Origin: JABCZH01 sp963803775
GTDB lineage: Bacteria; Acidobacteriota; Terriglobia; Terriglobales; Acidobacteriaceae
Length of the DNA: 64,000 nt
Direction of reading: 5' to 3'
NCBI GenBank assembly: GCA_963803775.1
Contig: CAWDNS010000003.1
Span: forward strand, 62,001 to 126,000
Shown: positions 26,353 through 35,832 of the stretch, piece after piece
How positions within the stretch are numbered: position 1 is the stretch's first letter
Layout of the letters: every line of letters starts with the position of its first letter
Notes under the pieces: model-generated
Database searches by the model: none
Told to the model about the DNA's origin: nothing
The model's input: the letters and a program-made list of their open reading frames with translations, nothing else
Made by a program: the position numbers and the translations under genes

Positions 26353-28098
26353 TTGACCGCTTCGACCAGTCATCTTATTCCGCCCCATGGCGGAGAGCTT
26401 GTTAATCTCATTGCAACATCCGCACGTTCCACTGAACTCAAGGCGCAATCGCGCGAATATCCATCGTGGGACCTGACCGCTCGTCAGACCTGCGATTTGG
26501 AACTTTTGTTGAGCGGTGGTTTCTCGCCTCTGCGTGGCTTCATGACCCGGGCCGACTATGAGGGCGTCTGTCACAACATGCGGCTGAAGAGCGGCGTGAT
26601 CTGGCCCATGCCGATCACCTTGGATGTCACCGAAGCCTTTGCTAAGACTTTGAAGCCGGGCAGCAGCAAGATCGCCCTGCGTGATCCCGAAGGCGTGATG
26701 CTAGCGGTATTGTCCGTAGAAGATGTCTGGCAACCTGACCGCGCAGCCGAAGCGAAAGCGGTATTCAATAGCACCAGCGCAGCTCACCCCGGTGCCGACT
26801 ACGCGATCAACAAATCCAATCCCTGGTACGTCGGTGGGACTTTGGAAGGTCTGCAGATGCCTTCCCACTACGACTTCCGTACGCTACGGCTGACTCCCGC
26901 GGAACTGCGGGCCGAATTCGCACGTTTAGGATGGCGCCGTCTGGTCGCATTTCAGACCCGCAACCCCATGCACCGTGCCCATGTGGAATTGACTTTCCGT
27001 GCCGCCAAGCAGATCGAAGCCAACCTGCTGATCAATCCGTCAGTCGGCATGACCAAACCCGGCGATGTTGATTACTTCACCCGTGTGCGCTGCTACCAAT
27101 TGCTGCTGTCCAAGTTTCCCGCAGGAACCGTAAAGCTTTCCCTGCTCCCGTTGGCGATGCGCATGGGCGGACCGCGTGAGGCGATTTGGCACGCGTTGAT
27201 CCGCAAAAACCACGGCGTCACTCATTTCATTGTGGGCCGCGACCACGCTGGTCCCGGCAAGGACACCGACGGCAAGCCCTTCTACGGTCCCTACGAAGCT
27301 CAGGAATTATTCAAGAAAAACGAAGCCGACATTGGCGTGACCATGGTCCCGTTCAACATGATGGTGTACCTCGAAGACCAGGACCAATACGTCCCCGACA
27401 ACGAGGTGCCAAATGGCTCTCGCATTCTGAACCTTTCCGGTACCGACCTGCGGGATCGCCTCAATCAAGGGCGCGACATACCGAGTTGGTTTACCTATCC
27501 TGAAGTCGTGCAGGAATTGCGTCGCAGTTTCCCGCCACGACACCAACAAGGCGTCACCATTTTCTTCACCGGACTCTCGGGCTCTGGCAAATCAACCATT
27601 GCCAACGTGCTGCTCACCAAATTTCTGGAAACCGGGGGCCGTCCGGTCACCATTCTGGATGGCGATTTGGTGCGCAAGCATCTTTCCTCGGAACTGGGTT
27701 TCTCCAAGGAACATCGCGACATTAACATTCGACGAATTGGTTACGTGGCTTCGGAAATCACCAAGAACGGCGGGATCGCCATCTGCGCTCCCATCGCACC
27801 CTACGATTCAACCCGCAAGGCAGTCCGCGGCATGATCGAACCGGTGGGTGGTTTCATCCTAGTGCACATTGCCACCTCGGTGGAAACCTGTGAGCAGCGT
27901 GACCGCAAGGGGCTTTACGCTAAGGCGCGCGCTGGCATCCTCAAAGAGTTCACCGGGATCTCCGACCCCTACGAAGAACCAAAGGACGCCGATGTGGTGA
28001 TCAACACCGCGGATCTAAGTCCTGAAGAGGCAGCACAGCAAATCATTCTGCACATGGAACGCGAGGGCTTCATTGGAGTGAACGGCCACAGCGCCTAA
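26353..28098 (+). CDS. sat-cysC: Bifunctional sulfate adenylyltransferase / APS kinase
   Basis: Activates sulfate to APS (Sat domain, about residues 1-390) and phosphorylates it to PAPS (CysC domain, about 395-575). Sat motifs: SHLIPPHGGELVNL at the start, FQTRNPMHRAHVELTFRAA and IVGRDHAGPGKD. CysC motifs: P-loop FFTGLSGSGKSTIANVL and ILDGDLVRKHLSSELGFS. There is no ATG near the N-terminus. I choose TTG 26353 because GGGAGG lies 9 nt before it and the family usually begins a few residues before HLIPPHGG. It opens a three-gene sulfur cluster with gaps of 40 and 22 bp. Confidence 0.93.
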   Translation: MTASTSHLIPPHGGELVNLIATSARSTELKAQSREYPSWDLTARQTCDLELLLSGGFSPLRGFMTRADYEGVCHNMRLKSGVIWPMPITLDVTEAFAKTLKPGSSKIALRDPEGVMLAVLSVEDVWQPDRAAEAKAVFNSTSAAHPGADYAINKSNPWYVGGTLEGLQMPSHYDFRTLRLTPAELRAEFARLGWRRLVAFQTRNPMHRAHVELTFRAAKQIEANLLINPSVGMTKPGDVDYFTRVRCYQLLLSKFPAGTVKLSLLPLAMRMGGPREAIWHALIRKNHGVTHFIVGRDHAGPGKDTDGKPFYGPYEAQELFKKNEADIGVTMVPFNMMVYLEDQDQYVPDNEVPNGSRILNLSGTDLRDRLNQGRDIPSWFTYPEVVQELRRSFPPRHQQGVTIFFTGLSGSGKSTIANVLLTKFLETGGRPVTILDGDLVRKHLSSELGFSKEHRDINIRRIGYVASEITKNGGIAICAPIAPYDSTRKAVRGMIEPVGGFILVHIATSVETCEQRDRKGLYAKARAGILKEFTGISDPYEEPKDADVVINTADLSPEEAAQQIILHMEREGFIGVNGHSA

Positions 28099-28138
28099 TT
28101 GGTGGAGTTCGTTCTCTCCCCCAGATGCGACTGACGTT

Positions 28139-28903
28139 ATGCTAATCGAGAAAATTCTGATCGGTTTTGTAGTCGGCACCCTGATTGGAATGACCGGCAT
28201 CGGGGGCGGCGTTCTGCTGTTGCCCATCCTGATTTTTGTGCTTCGGGTCCCGCCTATTCTAGCGGTGGGATCCGATGCACTCTTCAACTTCGTCACCAAG
28301 ATCGGTTCTGCCTGGGTTCACGTAAAAAAGGGAACCATCAAACCCAGAGTCGTCATGTGCCTGGCTTCCGGGAGCGTCCCAGGATCAATTGCCGGCGTCA
28401 GCTTGCTGGGTCATCTTCGGACCGTCTACGGCACCGGCGTAAACACCTTCATCACCACCGCCGTCGGCATTCTGCTGATCTGTGTTCCCACCTTGATGCT
28501 CTTCCAGCGACGGATCGAAGAACACGTCACCCAGCGCAAGCCCACCATGAAGTCAATTGTGGGCATGTTCTTCATCGGCTTGCTGGCGGGTTTTCTGGTG
28601 GGTATGACTTCGGTGGGTTCGGGCAGCATTATCATGATGCTTCTGCTCTTGTTCTACAGCTTCCCGCCAAAAATGATGGTGGGCACAGACATAATGCATG
28701 CCGTCATCCTCACTGGCGTGACCAGCTTGATGCACTTCCGCATTCACAATATCGATCCTTACCTGGTGGGTGCGCTGGTCATTGGTTCGATCCCCGGCGG
28801 CATCCTCGGTTCTCAGTTGAGCACTCGCATGCCCACGGTTTGGTTGCGGCGCATTCTCTGTGCCATTCTGCTGGTATCCGGAGCGCGCATGCTGATGGCA
28901 TGA
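28139..28903 (+). CDS. TauE/SafE family membrane permease
   Basis: A 254-residue membrane protein with about 7-8 helices and the family's repeated Gly-rich helices (IGFVVGTLIGMTGIGGGVLL; LLAGFLVGMTSVGSGSIIMM), one in each half. Members move sulfite, sulfoacetate or related sulfur anions. Position between sat-cysC and cysQ suggests sulfate or sulfite transport in assimilation. The direction is not evident from sequence. Confidence 0.88.
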   Translation: MLIEKILIGFVVGTLIGMTGIGGGVLLLPILIFVLRVPPILAVGSDALFNFVTKIGSAWVHVKKGTIKPRVVMCLASGSVPGSIAGVSLLGHLRTVYGTGVNTFITTAVGILLICVPTLMLFQRRIEEHVTQRKPTMKSIVGMFFIGLLAGFLVGMTSVGSGSIIMMLLLLFYSFPPKMMVGTDIMHAVILTGVTSLMHFRIHNIDPYLVGALVIGSIPGGILGSQLSTRMPTVWLRRILCAILLVSGARMLMA

Positions 28904-28925
28904 CCGGCTGGACCTGAAACTATCC

Positions 28926-29735
28926 ATGACAAAAAATTCTCATACCGAAATAATAAAACGCATTCAGTCTGCTCTGGCGGCGGCCCGCTCAGTGTTCGAC
29001 CGTTTCACCGCCGGGGCGATCGATGCGGAATACAAGCTGGGACACGATCCCGTAACCGAAGCCGACCGCGCCGCGGATGCTGTGCTTCGCAAGGAACTGT
29101 TGCGCGATGGCGAAGGCTGGCTCTCGGAAGAGAGTGTGGACGACTTAAGCCGCCTGGATAAAAGCCGAGTGTGGGTCGTCGACCCACTCGATGGCACGCG
29201 CGAGTTCGTTGCCGGGATTCCTGAGTACTGCATTTCGGTCGCGATGGTGGAAGATGGCGTACCAGTTGCCGGCGGAATTTGTAATCCCGCGAGCAACGAG
29301 GTTTTTCTCGGATCACTAGAAACTGGCTTAACCTACAACGGCAAGCCAGCCCGTCCCAGCCAGCGAACCGGCCTTGAGGGATCACTTCTGCTCGCGAGCC
29401 GCAGCGAAACCAAGCGCGGCGAGTGGAAACGCTTCGAAAACGCGAAGTTCAAGATTCGCCCCATGGGATCGGTCGCCTACAAGCTGGCCCTGGTATCCGC
29501 GGGACTGGCAGATGCGACTTTCACACTGACCCCCAAGAACGAATGGGACGTGGCGGCTGGGGCCGCGTTAGTGCTTAGTGCCGGAGGCTACGTAGGCACT
29601 CTGGATCACAAACCGCTTCGCTGCAACAACCGCAATCCGCTTCTTTCCGGTTTAGTCGCGTGCGGGCCGGGACTGCAAAAAGAATTGCTTGCCCTGGTGA
29701 GTGACAATCTGCCGGCGACATCGGCGAAGCGCTAA
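28926..29735 (+). CDS. cysQ: 3'(2'),5'-bisphosphate nucleotidase, inositol-monophosphatase fold
   Basis: Hydrolyses PAP (or PAPS) to AMP (or APS), removing the by-product of sulfate activation. The 269-residue protein has the Mg-binding motifs WVVDPLDGTREF and, near the C-terminus, NEWDVAAGAALV, plus DPVTEADRAAD and LSEESVDD. The fold also covers inositol monophosphatases, but the link to sat-cysC supports CysQ. The start ATG is 22 bp after the permease gene. Confidence 0.88.
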   Translation: MTKNSHTEIIKRIQSALAAARSVFDRFTAGAIDAEYKLGHDPVTEADRAADAVLRKELLRDGEGWLSEESVDDLSRLDKSRVWVVDPLDGTREFVAGIPEYCISVAMVEDGVPVAGGICNPASNEVFLGSLETGLTYNGKPARPSQRTGLEGSLLLASRSETKRGEWKRFENAKFKIRPMGSVAYKLALVSAGLADATFTLTPKNEWDVAAGAALVLSAGGYVGTLDHKPLRCNNRNPLLSGLVACGPGLQKELLALVSDNLPATSAKR

Positions 29736-29767
29736 ACCCAGCCGGATCAGAACATCGATCCGGTACG

Positions 29768-31183
29768 CTAGCCCTTCATTCGCGACAGTGCCAGCCTCGC
29801 TGCATGGTAACCGCACATCCCATGCACTCCGCCGCCCGGCGGCGTGGACGACGAGCATAGATAGATATCTTCGGCCGAAGTCGCATATTGCAGGCGCGTC
29901 GGACGAAATAGAAATTGCCGCAGATCCATCGCCCCGCCGCCAATGTCTCCTCCCACCAGATTCGCATCCATGTTTTCAAGATCCGAGGGGGAAAACACTT
30001 TTCGAGCCAGAACACAGTCGCGAAACCCGGGCGCAAAGCGCTCGATCTGAGCTTCCATTCGCGGCAGCATGTCAAAGCGCGACCTGTTAGGGACGTGGCA
30101 ATAGACCCACGCGGTGTGTTTGCCGCTGGGCGCGCGTGAGGGATCGAACAAGCTGGGCTGCGCCAGAATCATGAACGGCCGCTCCGGAGGCTGCCCGGTC
30201 GCCATGGCTTTCTCGGACGCGGCAATCTCCCCAAAGCTGCCGCCGAGGTGAACGGTCGCAGCTCGCTCACATTCTCTTGCTTTCCATGGAATCGGTTGCG
30301 ACAGCGCGTAATCCACTTTGAAGGCGGCCGGGCCATAACGATATTTTTCCAGTCGCTGCCGGTATTGGTTCGACAGTCGGCTGCCAGCGATGCGTACGAG
30401 TTGCCGGGGAGTAACATCGCAAAGCGTGACGTCGTGCTCGCGGAGCGCTTCCAAGTTTTCGATGCGACTGGAAGTCATCACCTTGCCATCGAGTTTCGCC
30501 AGGTGGCCACACAAGGCATTCGTAATCGACTGCGAACCGCCGCCGGGAATGGGCCAACCCACTGCGTGAGCGCTCACTGCCAACAGAATGCCGAACGCCC
30601 CACTCAACGTGTCGTCCAGTCCCAGAAAAGAGTGCGCTGCCATTCCCGCGAACAGCGCGCGTGTCCGTTGGTCACGAAATGCACTCGCCGCCAGAGATTC
30701 TGCCGAACGAAAAGCGCTCAGCCCGAAGCGTGCCAGCAGCCAGGGATGGCGAGTGAACAAGTGCACCGGCTGAAGTATTTCTGGCGCGAATTCCTGCCAA
30801 TGTTCAACGAATGGCCCCACCATCCGCCGCCATGCTTTTCCATCAGCGCCTAGCGACGCTTCAGCATCGCCCAGATCGCGCTCCAACATCACCGCTGTGC
30901 CGTCGTCCAAAGGATGGGCGAGCGGCGCAGGCGAGTGAATCCACTCCAATCCGTAATCATTTAATGGCAGGGTCGAAAAGAATGGCGATCCGACGACCCA
31001 GGGGTGAACCGCCGATCCGAAATCGTGGAGAAAGCCGGGCAAGGTTAGCGGTAGCGTGCGCACCGCGCCGCCGGGAGTGGGCTCCGCCTCAAATACAGAG
31101 ACGTCGAGACCTGCCTGGGCCAGAACAATGGCTGCCGCCAGGCCGTTGGGACCAGCGCCGACCACGCACGCTTTACGGCTCAT
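29768..31183 (-). CDS. FAD-dependent oxidoreductase, phytoene desaturase (CrtI)-like
   Basis: A 471-residue flavoprotein of the CrtI/amine-oxidase superfamily. The N-terminus holds the dinucleotide fold CVVGAGPNGLAAAIVLAQAG followed by FEAEPTPGGAVRT. The C-terminus has the second FAD contact block (CSSSTPPGGGVHGMCGYHAA). Substrate is unknown; no carotenoid genes are adjacent, so retinol- or lipid-type substrates are equally possible. It is convergent with cysQ (32-bp gap) and downstream of the lipase maturation factor gene. Confidence 0.82.
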   Translation of the reverse strand: MSRKACVVGAGPNGLAAAIVLAQAGLDVSVFEAEPTPGGAVRTLPLTLPGFLHDFGSAVHPWVVGSPFFSTLPLNDYGLEWIHSPAPLAHPLDDGTAVMLERDLGDAEASLGADGKAWRRMVGPFVEHWQEFAPEILQPVHLFTRHPWLLARFGLSAFRSAESLAASAFRDQRTRALFAGMAAHSFLGLDDTLSGAFGILLAVSAHAVGWPIPGGGSQSITNALCGHLAKLDGKVMTSSRIENLEALREHDVTLCDVTPRQLVRIAGSRLSNQYRQRLEKYRYGPAAFKVDYALSQPIPWKARECERAATVHLGGSFGEIAASEKAMATGQPPERPFMILAQPSLFDPSRAPSGKHTAWVYCHVPNRSRFDMLPRMEAQIERFAPGFRDCVLARKVFSPSDLENMDANLVGGDIGGGAMDLRQFLFRPTRLQYATSAEDIYLCSSSTPPGGGVHGMCGYHAARLALSRMKG

Positions 31184-31239
31184 CGCAGCACGCTCCGCAT
31201 GTCACTTCATGATGGCACATCCGGCGTGATCTCCATCGG

Positions 31240-32838
31240 CTATTCGCGCGGAGCCACATTCGGCATCTCAACGGCTCCAATCTTGCCGTCGGCTGCGCGC
31301 TCCAGCGTTGGCGCATACAAGCCGAGCATTTCCCGGCGCCACCACGCTCCAGTAATCTGTTTCTCGGCCAGCGTGGTGAACCAATACTGCCAAAGGACCG
31401 CGCGAATTTGCCCTGGCGGACTTTGCAGAAAGGGATTGCCGGCAAACAGCGCGAGGACATCTTTGTCACCAGACAACAGCCGCACTTCGGTATTGAGCAC
31501 GATGGGATATTCTCTCCACGCCCCTAACGATGCGAACCACAGGTTCCAATCAAAGCGCGGCTGATAAGGCGCATAAATACCGGGTGGTTGGCTAATGTCC
31601 TGTGGTTTGAATGCGAACGGATAAGCCACCCAGTTCTGGCCGTCGTTCGATCCCTGGAACTCGATTTCATATCTGCCGCGCGTCATAACCGCAAACAATC
31701 CGTAGCGATTGGCAATACGAAATGGCTCGAGCGCAACGATGGGCTCAGTGGGAAGTGGAATGGATTGCGAGAACATCAGAAGCATCAGCGCGGTGGTGGC
31801 GTAGAAGATACAGAGCAGGATCGCGGAAGCGAACGAAAGCTTGATCACCCTGTAGGTTGAGTGAAATGGAGATTCGTTTACTGGTGTGTTCTGATCCGAT
31901 ACAGGCGGGGCAGCGGCAGATTCAGAATGCCGAATCCCGAGAATGCGCAGGAGATGCTGACAAAACCGGTCATCCAGCAGTAACACTCCCAGCACCAGCA
32001 CTAGATAATTCAAGAACGTGTAGTTGGCGGTCAGGATGACCATAATCTGCCATGGCGTCACGATGAAAAAGCAAACGATGCGCCAGCGGCGTGGCAGAAG
32101 AAACATCCACACCAGACCTAACTCGAGGCCGAGCGTCGCATAAACGCTGGCGGCGTGGACCCAGTGCGGCAGGTGTTGCACATACCAGCCGATCCACGTA
32201 GGCAGAGGGCCATTCTGGTAGTACTCGTCCATGGCGGTGAAGTTTCGCCATTGCGGATCGCCGCTCAGCAACTTCACCGCACCCGACTCAAAGTAGATAC
32301 GAAACCACTCCCATTGCAGAAGAAACATGCTGGCACGCGACGATGGATGCCCACGCCCAAGCCCCGGTCGAACTCCCGGCGGAGCAAAGAATAGAGAAAT
32401 GAATCCTGCTTCGAGCAACATGCCGTCCGATTGATAACCGGAGAAATCCTGCGCAGCGCTCCCGAACGAAAGAAAACATACGAAACAAATTGCCAGCATG
32501 GCGCGCGGCCAGAGATTGAACACCAACAGCAGCGATGCCGCCATGCCGATCCAGCACAGTGCCAACAGCATTTGCGAGCTACTTGAGAACCACAGAAGAG
32601 TCGGCGCATACCAGACGCGGGAAATGTGGCCGAGCGATTGCGCCACTGCTTGCAGGTAATCGCCCGCAGGCAAGATTCCATTCGGGCCAATCAGTCCGCG
32701 GATTTGATAGATCAGCGAGAAGAATGCAGAAAAGTAAATCAGTCCAAGCGCCCGCAGGAACAGCCAGCGTGGGATCAGGCGATTTGAAGCGCCACGCTTC
32801 GAATCAAACAACCAGCGGAAGGAAGCTGCCCAATCCAT
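31240..32838 (-). CDS. Lipase maturation factor family membrane protein
   Basis: A 532-residue multi-pass membrane protein resembling LMF1 proteins, which in vertebrates fold secreted lipases; the bacterial role is not established. The N-terminus shows the family start (RALGLIYFSAFFSLIYQIRG, then LIGPNGILPA), with helices to about residue 370. The C-terminal domain has YEIEFQGSNDGQNWVAYPFA and PPGQIRAVLWQYWFTT, typical of the family. It lies just upstream of the CrtI-like gene on the same strand. Confidence 0.85.
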   Translation of the reverse strand: MDWAASFRWLFDSKRGASNRLIPRWLFLRALGLIYFSAFFSLIYQIRGLIGPNGILPAGDYLQAVAQSLGHISRVWYAPTLLWFSSSSQMLLALCWIGMAASLLLVFNLWPRAMLAICFVCFLSFGSAAQDFSGYQSDGMLLEAGFISLFFAPPGVRPGLGRGHPSSRASMFLLQWEWFRIYFESGAVKLLSGDPQWRNFTAMDEYYQNGPLPTWIGWYVQHLPHWVHAASVYATLGLELGLVWMFLLPRRWRIVCFFIVTPWQIMVILTANYTFLNYLVLVLGVLLLDDRFCQHLLRILGIRHSESAAAPPVSDQNTPVNESPFHSTYRVIKLSFASAILLCIFYATTALMLLMFSQSIPLPTEPIVALEPFRIANRYGLFAVMTRGRYEIEFQGSNDGQNWVAYPFAFKPQDISQPPGIYAPYQPRFDWNLWFASLGAWREYPIVLNTEVRLLSGDKDVLALFAGNPFLQSPPGQIRAVLWQYWFTTLAEKQITGAWWRREMLGLYAPTLERAADGKIGAVEMPNVAPRE

Positions 32839-32888
32839 AACCGCCGGAATTATACAGAGATGAGAGGTGGACCGTTAGCTGGAAGCGG

Positions 32889-32933
32889 CTACACGACCGC
32901 CGTATCCTGGTCAGCTTCTTCGCCAACCACGGC
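32889..32933 (-). pseudogene. Displaced duplicate of the sigma-54 activator's last 14 codons
   Basis: This segment encodes AVVGEEADQDTAVV and a stop, identical in protein to the end of the gene at 34549-35634. At DNA level 42 of 46 bases match (32889-32934 against 34549-34594), and all four differences are synonymous. Similarity stops at the stop codon. The GloVer gene lies between the two copies. No upstream part of the activator is present here. Confidence 0.7.
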
Positions 32934-33071
32934 CCCAGGGCCCCAATAGCTCAAGCTGCTTCGGCTCCGGTTATCCCTCGGACCCTGATGATGACGAGAT
33001 TGACCTTCAGGACTAGAATATAGGGCGCGTCCGCGAGTCGAGTCCGCAATGGCACAGAATGGAGAAGCAAC

Positions 33072-34329
33072 ATGTGGCGCACGATAGCCGGAATGGTCTG
33101 GTTGTTGGTTATAGGTGGTTCTGGACTCGGGGGTAAGAGCCTCGCGCAGCAGCAACCGGCTTTCAAACTGATCCACGGCTTCGGAGGTACCGGGGACGGT
33201 ATCGCGCCTTCCTCGGGGGTGGTCTTCGACCCTAAGGGCAATCTTTACGGGATGACGAGCGTAGGCGGCTCTCTTGGGTACGGTACGGTGTACGAACTGA
33301 GCCCTCAGAAAGATGGGACCTGGACCGAAACTATACTGCACAGTTTTCCGATCCTAACTCCACGGAGGATGGTTCGGAGCCCTCGGGTGGAGTGGCGATC
33401 GATCCAGCAGGGAACCTTTACGGTACTACCACTTGGGGCGGTACCAACCAACGGGGGACGATTTTTGAGCTGAAGCCGAGCGGGGGCGGCTGGACGGAGA
33501 TCCTTCTTTACAATTTTTGCTCTCAAGCAGGTTGCGCGGATGGAGGCCGCCCCGCTACCGCACCGGTTTTAGGCCTGGGAGGGAATCTCTATGGCAGCGC
33601 CGAGAGCGAGTTTGCTGGAGGCGAGATCTACGAACTTGCGTCTGGTCCGGCGGGCTGGGAGGAGAGTGTGCTCTACACATTTTGCAGCCGACCGCAGTGC
33701 ATTGATGGAAGTTTTCCTGGCCAGATCGTGCGCGACGGCGTCGGCAACCTATACGGCCCAACCGAATGGGGGGGGCTGCGGGTAGCGGGACGGTTTTTGT
33801 CCTATCCCCACCCAAGTCACAAGGTGAGTGGAAAGAGAGCGTGCTGCACAGCTTCGCGGGCCGTAATGACGGCGGCGATCCTACAGGAGTGACGCTCCAT
33901 GAAGGGGATCTTTATGGCACGACTCTAGTCGGCGGGGGTACTCCGGAGTGCACCGGTGGGTGTGGCACCGTGTTCGAACTTGCGCAGACGACTGGAGGTT
34001 TGCCACGTGAGACAATCCTCCACGTATTTGGGAACTTTGCCAGTGGGCAGTTGCCAGTGGGAGCGCCCGCATTTGATCGGGCGGGGAACTTATATGGCAC
34101 GACCAGCTTTGGCGGGGCACCATGTGGTTGCGGCTTGGTGTACGAACTGAAACGAACTGGCGATAGGTTGCAGTATGAGATTCTCCACGACTTCACCGGC
34201 CCGGACGGAATCGAACCCTCCGCAGGTCTCACCCGTGATAGCGAAGGCAATTTCTACGGCACGACGATTGGGGGAGCTGGCGGTGGCGTGGTGTTTGAGA
34301 TTCTAATACCCCGTGAAACGGCGCATTAG
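33072..34329 (+). pseudogene. GloVer-repeat secreted protein, two frameshifts
   Basis: The composite product has a signal peptide (MWRTIAGMVWLLVIGGSGLG) and several repeats of the form GNLYGxTxxGG-xxxGTVFEL, the beta-propeller-like GloVer repeat common in acidobacterial surface proteins. It is read in three frames. The first shift is at about 33344-33349 (one base short between HSF and DPNSTEDG). The second is at a run of eight G (33768-33775) where nine would restore TEWGGAAGSG. Both are -1, and restoring two bases gives a continuous gene of about 419 residues. Mutation, polymerase slippage or sequence error are possible. It sits between a duplicated 3' end of the sigma-54 activator gene. 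Confidence 0.8.
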
Positions 34330-34548
34330 CGGCAACCTCCACGCGCTACCCGCCACTGGCGGTATGTACGGTGCAGGCGTCGTGTTCCAGAATCCAGATC
34401 GCGCCCCGGCGGCTTGTGGTCGGCGGCATCCGGCTGAAGTGAGGTACCAGGAGGAAATATGGAATGGACGACACCGCATTTGAAGAAATCAGCTTAACCT
34501 ACGAAATCAATTCTTACGCTAACCCCGAGATGTAGGGCTGACGGTTCG

Positions 34549-35634
34549 CTACACCACCGCCGTATCCTGATCAGCCTCTTCGCCAACCACAGCCTCGGGA
34601 CGTTTGCGGGCGATGCGGTTGGGTGGCAGGCCGGCATCGCGAATCTTGTACAGTAACGCGCGATAACTGATATTCAGAGCACGCGCCGACTGCTTGCGGT
34701 TCCAGTGATGGGCTTGCAGAACCTTCAGAATGATCTTGCGTTCAAGTTCCCGCGTGGCCGCGCGCGTCACTTTCTTCAGTGAGATCGGGCCATCCAGGTT
34801 GATCTCCGAATTGTAGAACTCTTTTTCGTTGCGGGCGATCAGATCGTTGCTGATCACGTCCTCGCTGCCCAGAATCACGTAGCGCTTCATCAGATTCTCG
34901 AGTTCGCGCACGTTCCCCGGCCAATGATACTTTTGCAGAATCGCAATCAGGTCGGAAGACAAAGGTCGCGCCCGGCAGTTGTATTTCTGGTTGTAAAAGT
35001 CCAGGAAGTAACGGACCAGATCTTCGATATCGCCACGCCGATCGCGCAACGGAGGCAACTGCAGATTCACCACGTTGATGCGGTAGTACAGATCCTGACG
35101 GAAAGTCCCGGTTTCGATTTCATCTTCCAGTTTCCGATTGGTGGCGCAGACCACGCGCACTTCCACTTTCTTGTCTTCCTGCGCGCCGATGCGGCAGAAC
35201 TGTCCGTCTTGCAGCAACTGCAAGAGCTTCGATTGCAAAGACAGATCAAGCTCAGAGATCTCATCCAGAAAAAGCGTGCCGCGGTGTGCCATCTCTACGC
35301 GACCGGGTTTCGAGCCGTAGGCTCCGGTGAAGGCTCCCTTTTCGTACCCGAAGAGTTCGCTCTCCAGGAGCGTGCCGGGAATGGCGGGACAATTGACCTT
35401 CACCCAAGGACCGCTCTTCCACGGAGACAGGGCATGAATCATGCGGGCGATAATGTCTTTGCCGGTGCCGCTCTCCCCTTGAATCAGGACTGGGACGTTG
35501 GCGCTGGCCACTTTGTTCATCCGCGCCCGCAGCGCTTGCATGGCCTCCGACTTGCCAAAAACCACCGCATCCGGAGGAAACTCGCCTAGGGATTGAACCA
35601 GAGAACTGAATGAATTCGTCGTTTGCATTGCCAT
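34549..35634 (-). CDS. Sigma-54 dependent activator without sensor domain
   Basis: A 361-residue bacterial enhancer-binding protein. After a ~25-residue N-terminus comes the AAA+ domain with Walker A GESGTGKD, the sigma-54 contact loop GAFTGA, Walker B GTLFLDEISELD and the sensor WPGNVRELENL. The C-terminal Fis-type HTH reads HHWNRKQSARALNISYRALL. There is no receiver or other sensor, so it may be controlled by partner proteins or by its level. Its last 14 codons are duplicated at 32889-32933. A possible sigma-54 promoter lies upstream. Closest relative in the window: 37473-38879. Confidence 0.92.
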   Translation of the reverse strand: MAMQTTNSFSSLVQSLGEFPPDAVVFGKSEAMQALRARMNKVASANVPVLIQGESGTGKDIIARMIHALSPWKSGPWVKVNCPAIPGTLLESELFGYEKGAFTGAYGSKPGRVEMAHRGTLFLDEISELDLSLQSKLLQLLQDGQFCRIGAQEDKKVEVRVVCATNRKLEDEIETGTFRQDLYYRINVVNLQLPPLRDRRGDIEDLVRYFLDFYNQKYNCRARPLSSDLIAILQKYHWPGNVRELENLMKRYVILGSEDVISNDLIARNEKEFYNSEINLDGPISLKKVTRAATRELERKIILKVLQAHHWNRKQSARALNISYRALLYKIRDAGLPPNRIARKRPEAVVGEEADQDTAVV

Positions 35635-35669
35635 AAGTTGCCTACGCCGGTCGCAGGCACGAAGGAACG

Positions 35670-35685
35670 TGCATCCCGAGCGCCA
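35670..35685 (-). promoter_or_regulatory. Weak candidate sigma-54 promoter before the lone activator
   Basis: On the minus strand TGGCGC-TCGGG-ATGCA keeps GG-N10-GC with 8 of 10 consensus positions. It would begin transcription near 35658, about 25 nt before the start codon, and would allow autoregulation. It is weaker than the motifs at 3540 and 36445. Confidence 0.3.
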
Positions 35686-35832
35686 AAGTTTTGCGCATCC
35701 CGGTTACGCTGTTCAAATTGACATTAGTAGTTTATTATTCAATCAGTTACATTGAACTTAGAGGTGTGAAAAAGGGATGAAACGACCGTGGTCTTATGTC
35801 TCATAGCCAGATTTTTGAGTAGGAAAAACTTT

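Noticed and set aside
32889..33341. 150-codon minus-strand frame as a gene
   Set aside because: Only its last 14 codons are meaningful, as a duplicate of the sigma-54 activator's end; the remainder overlaps the GloVer gene in antisense.
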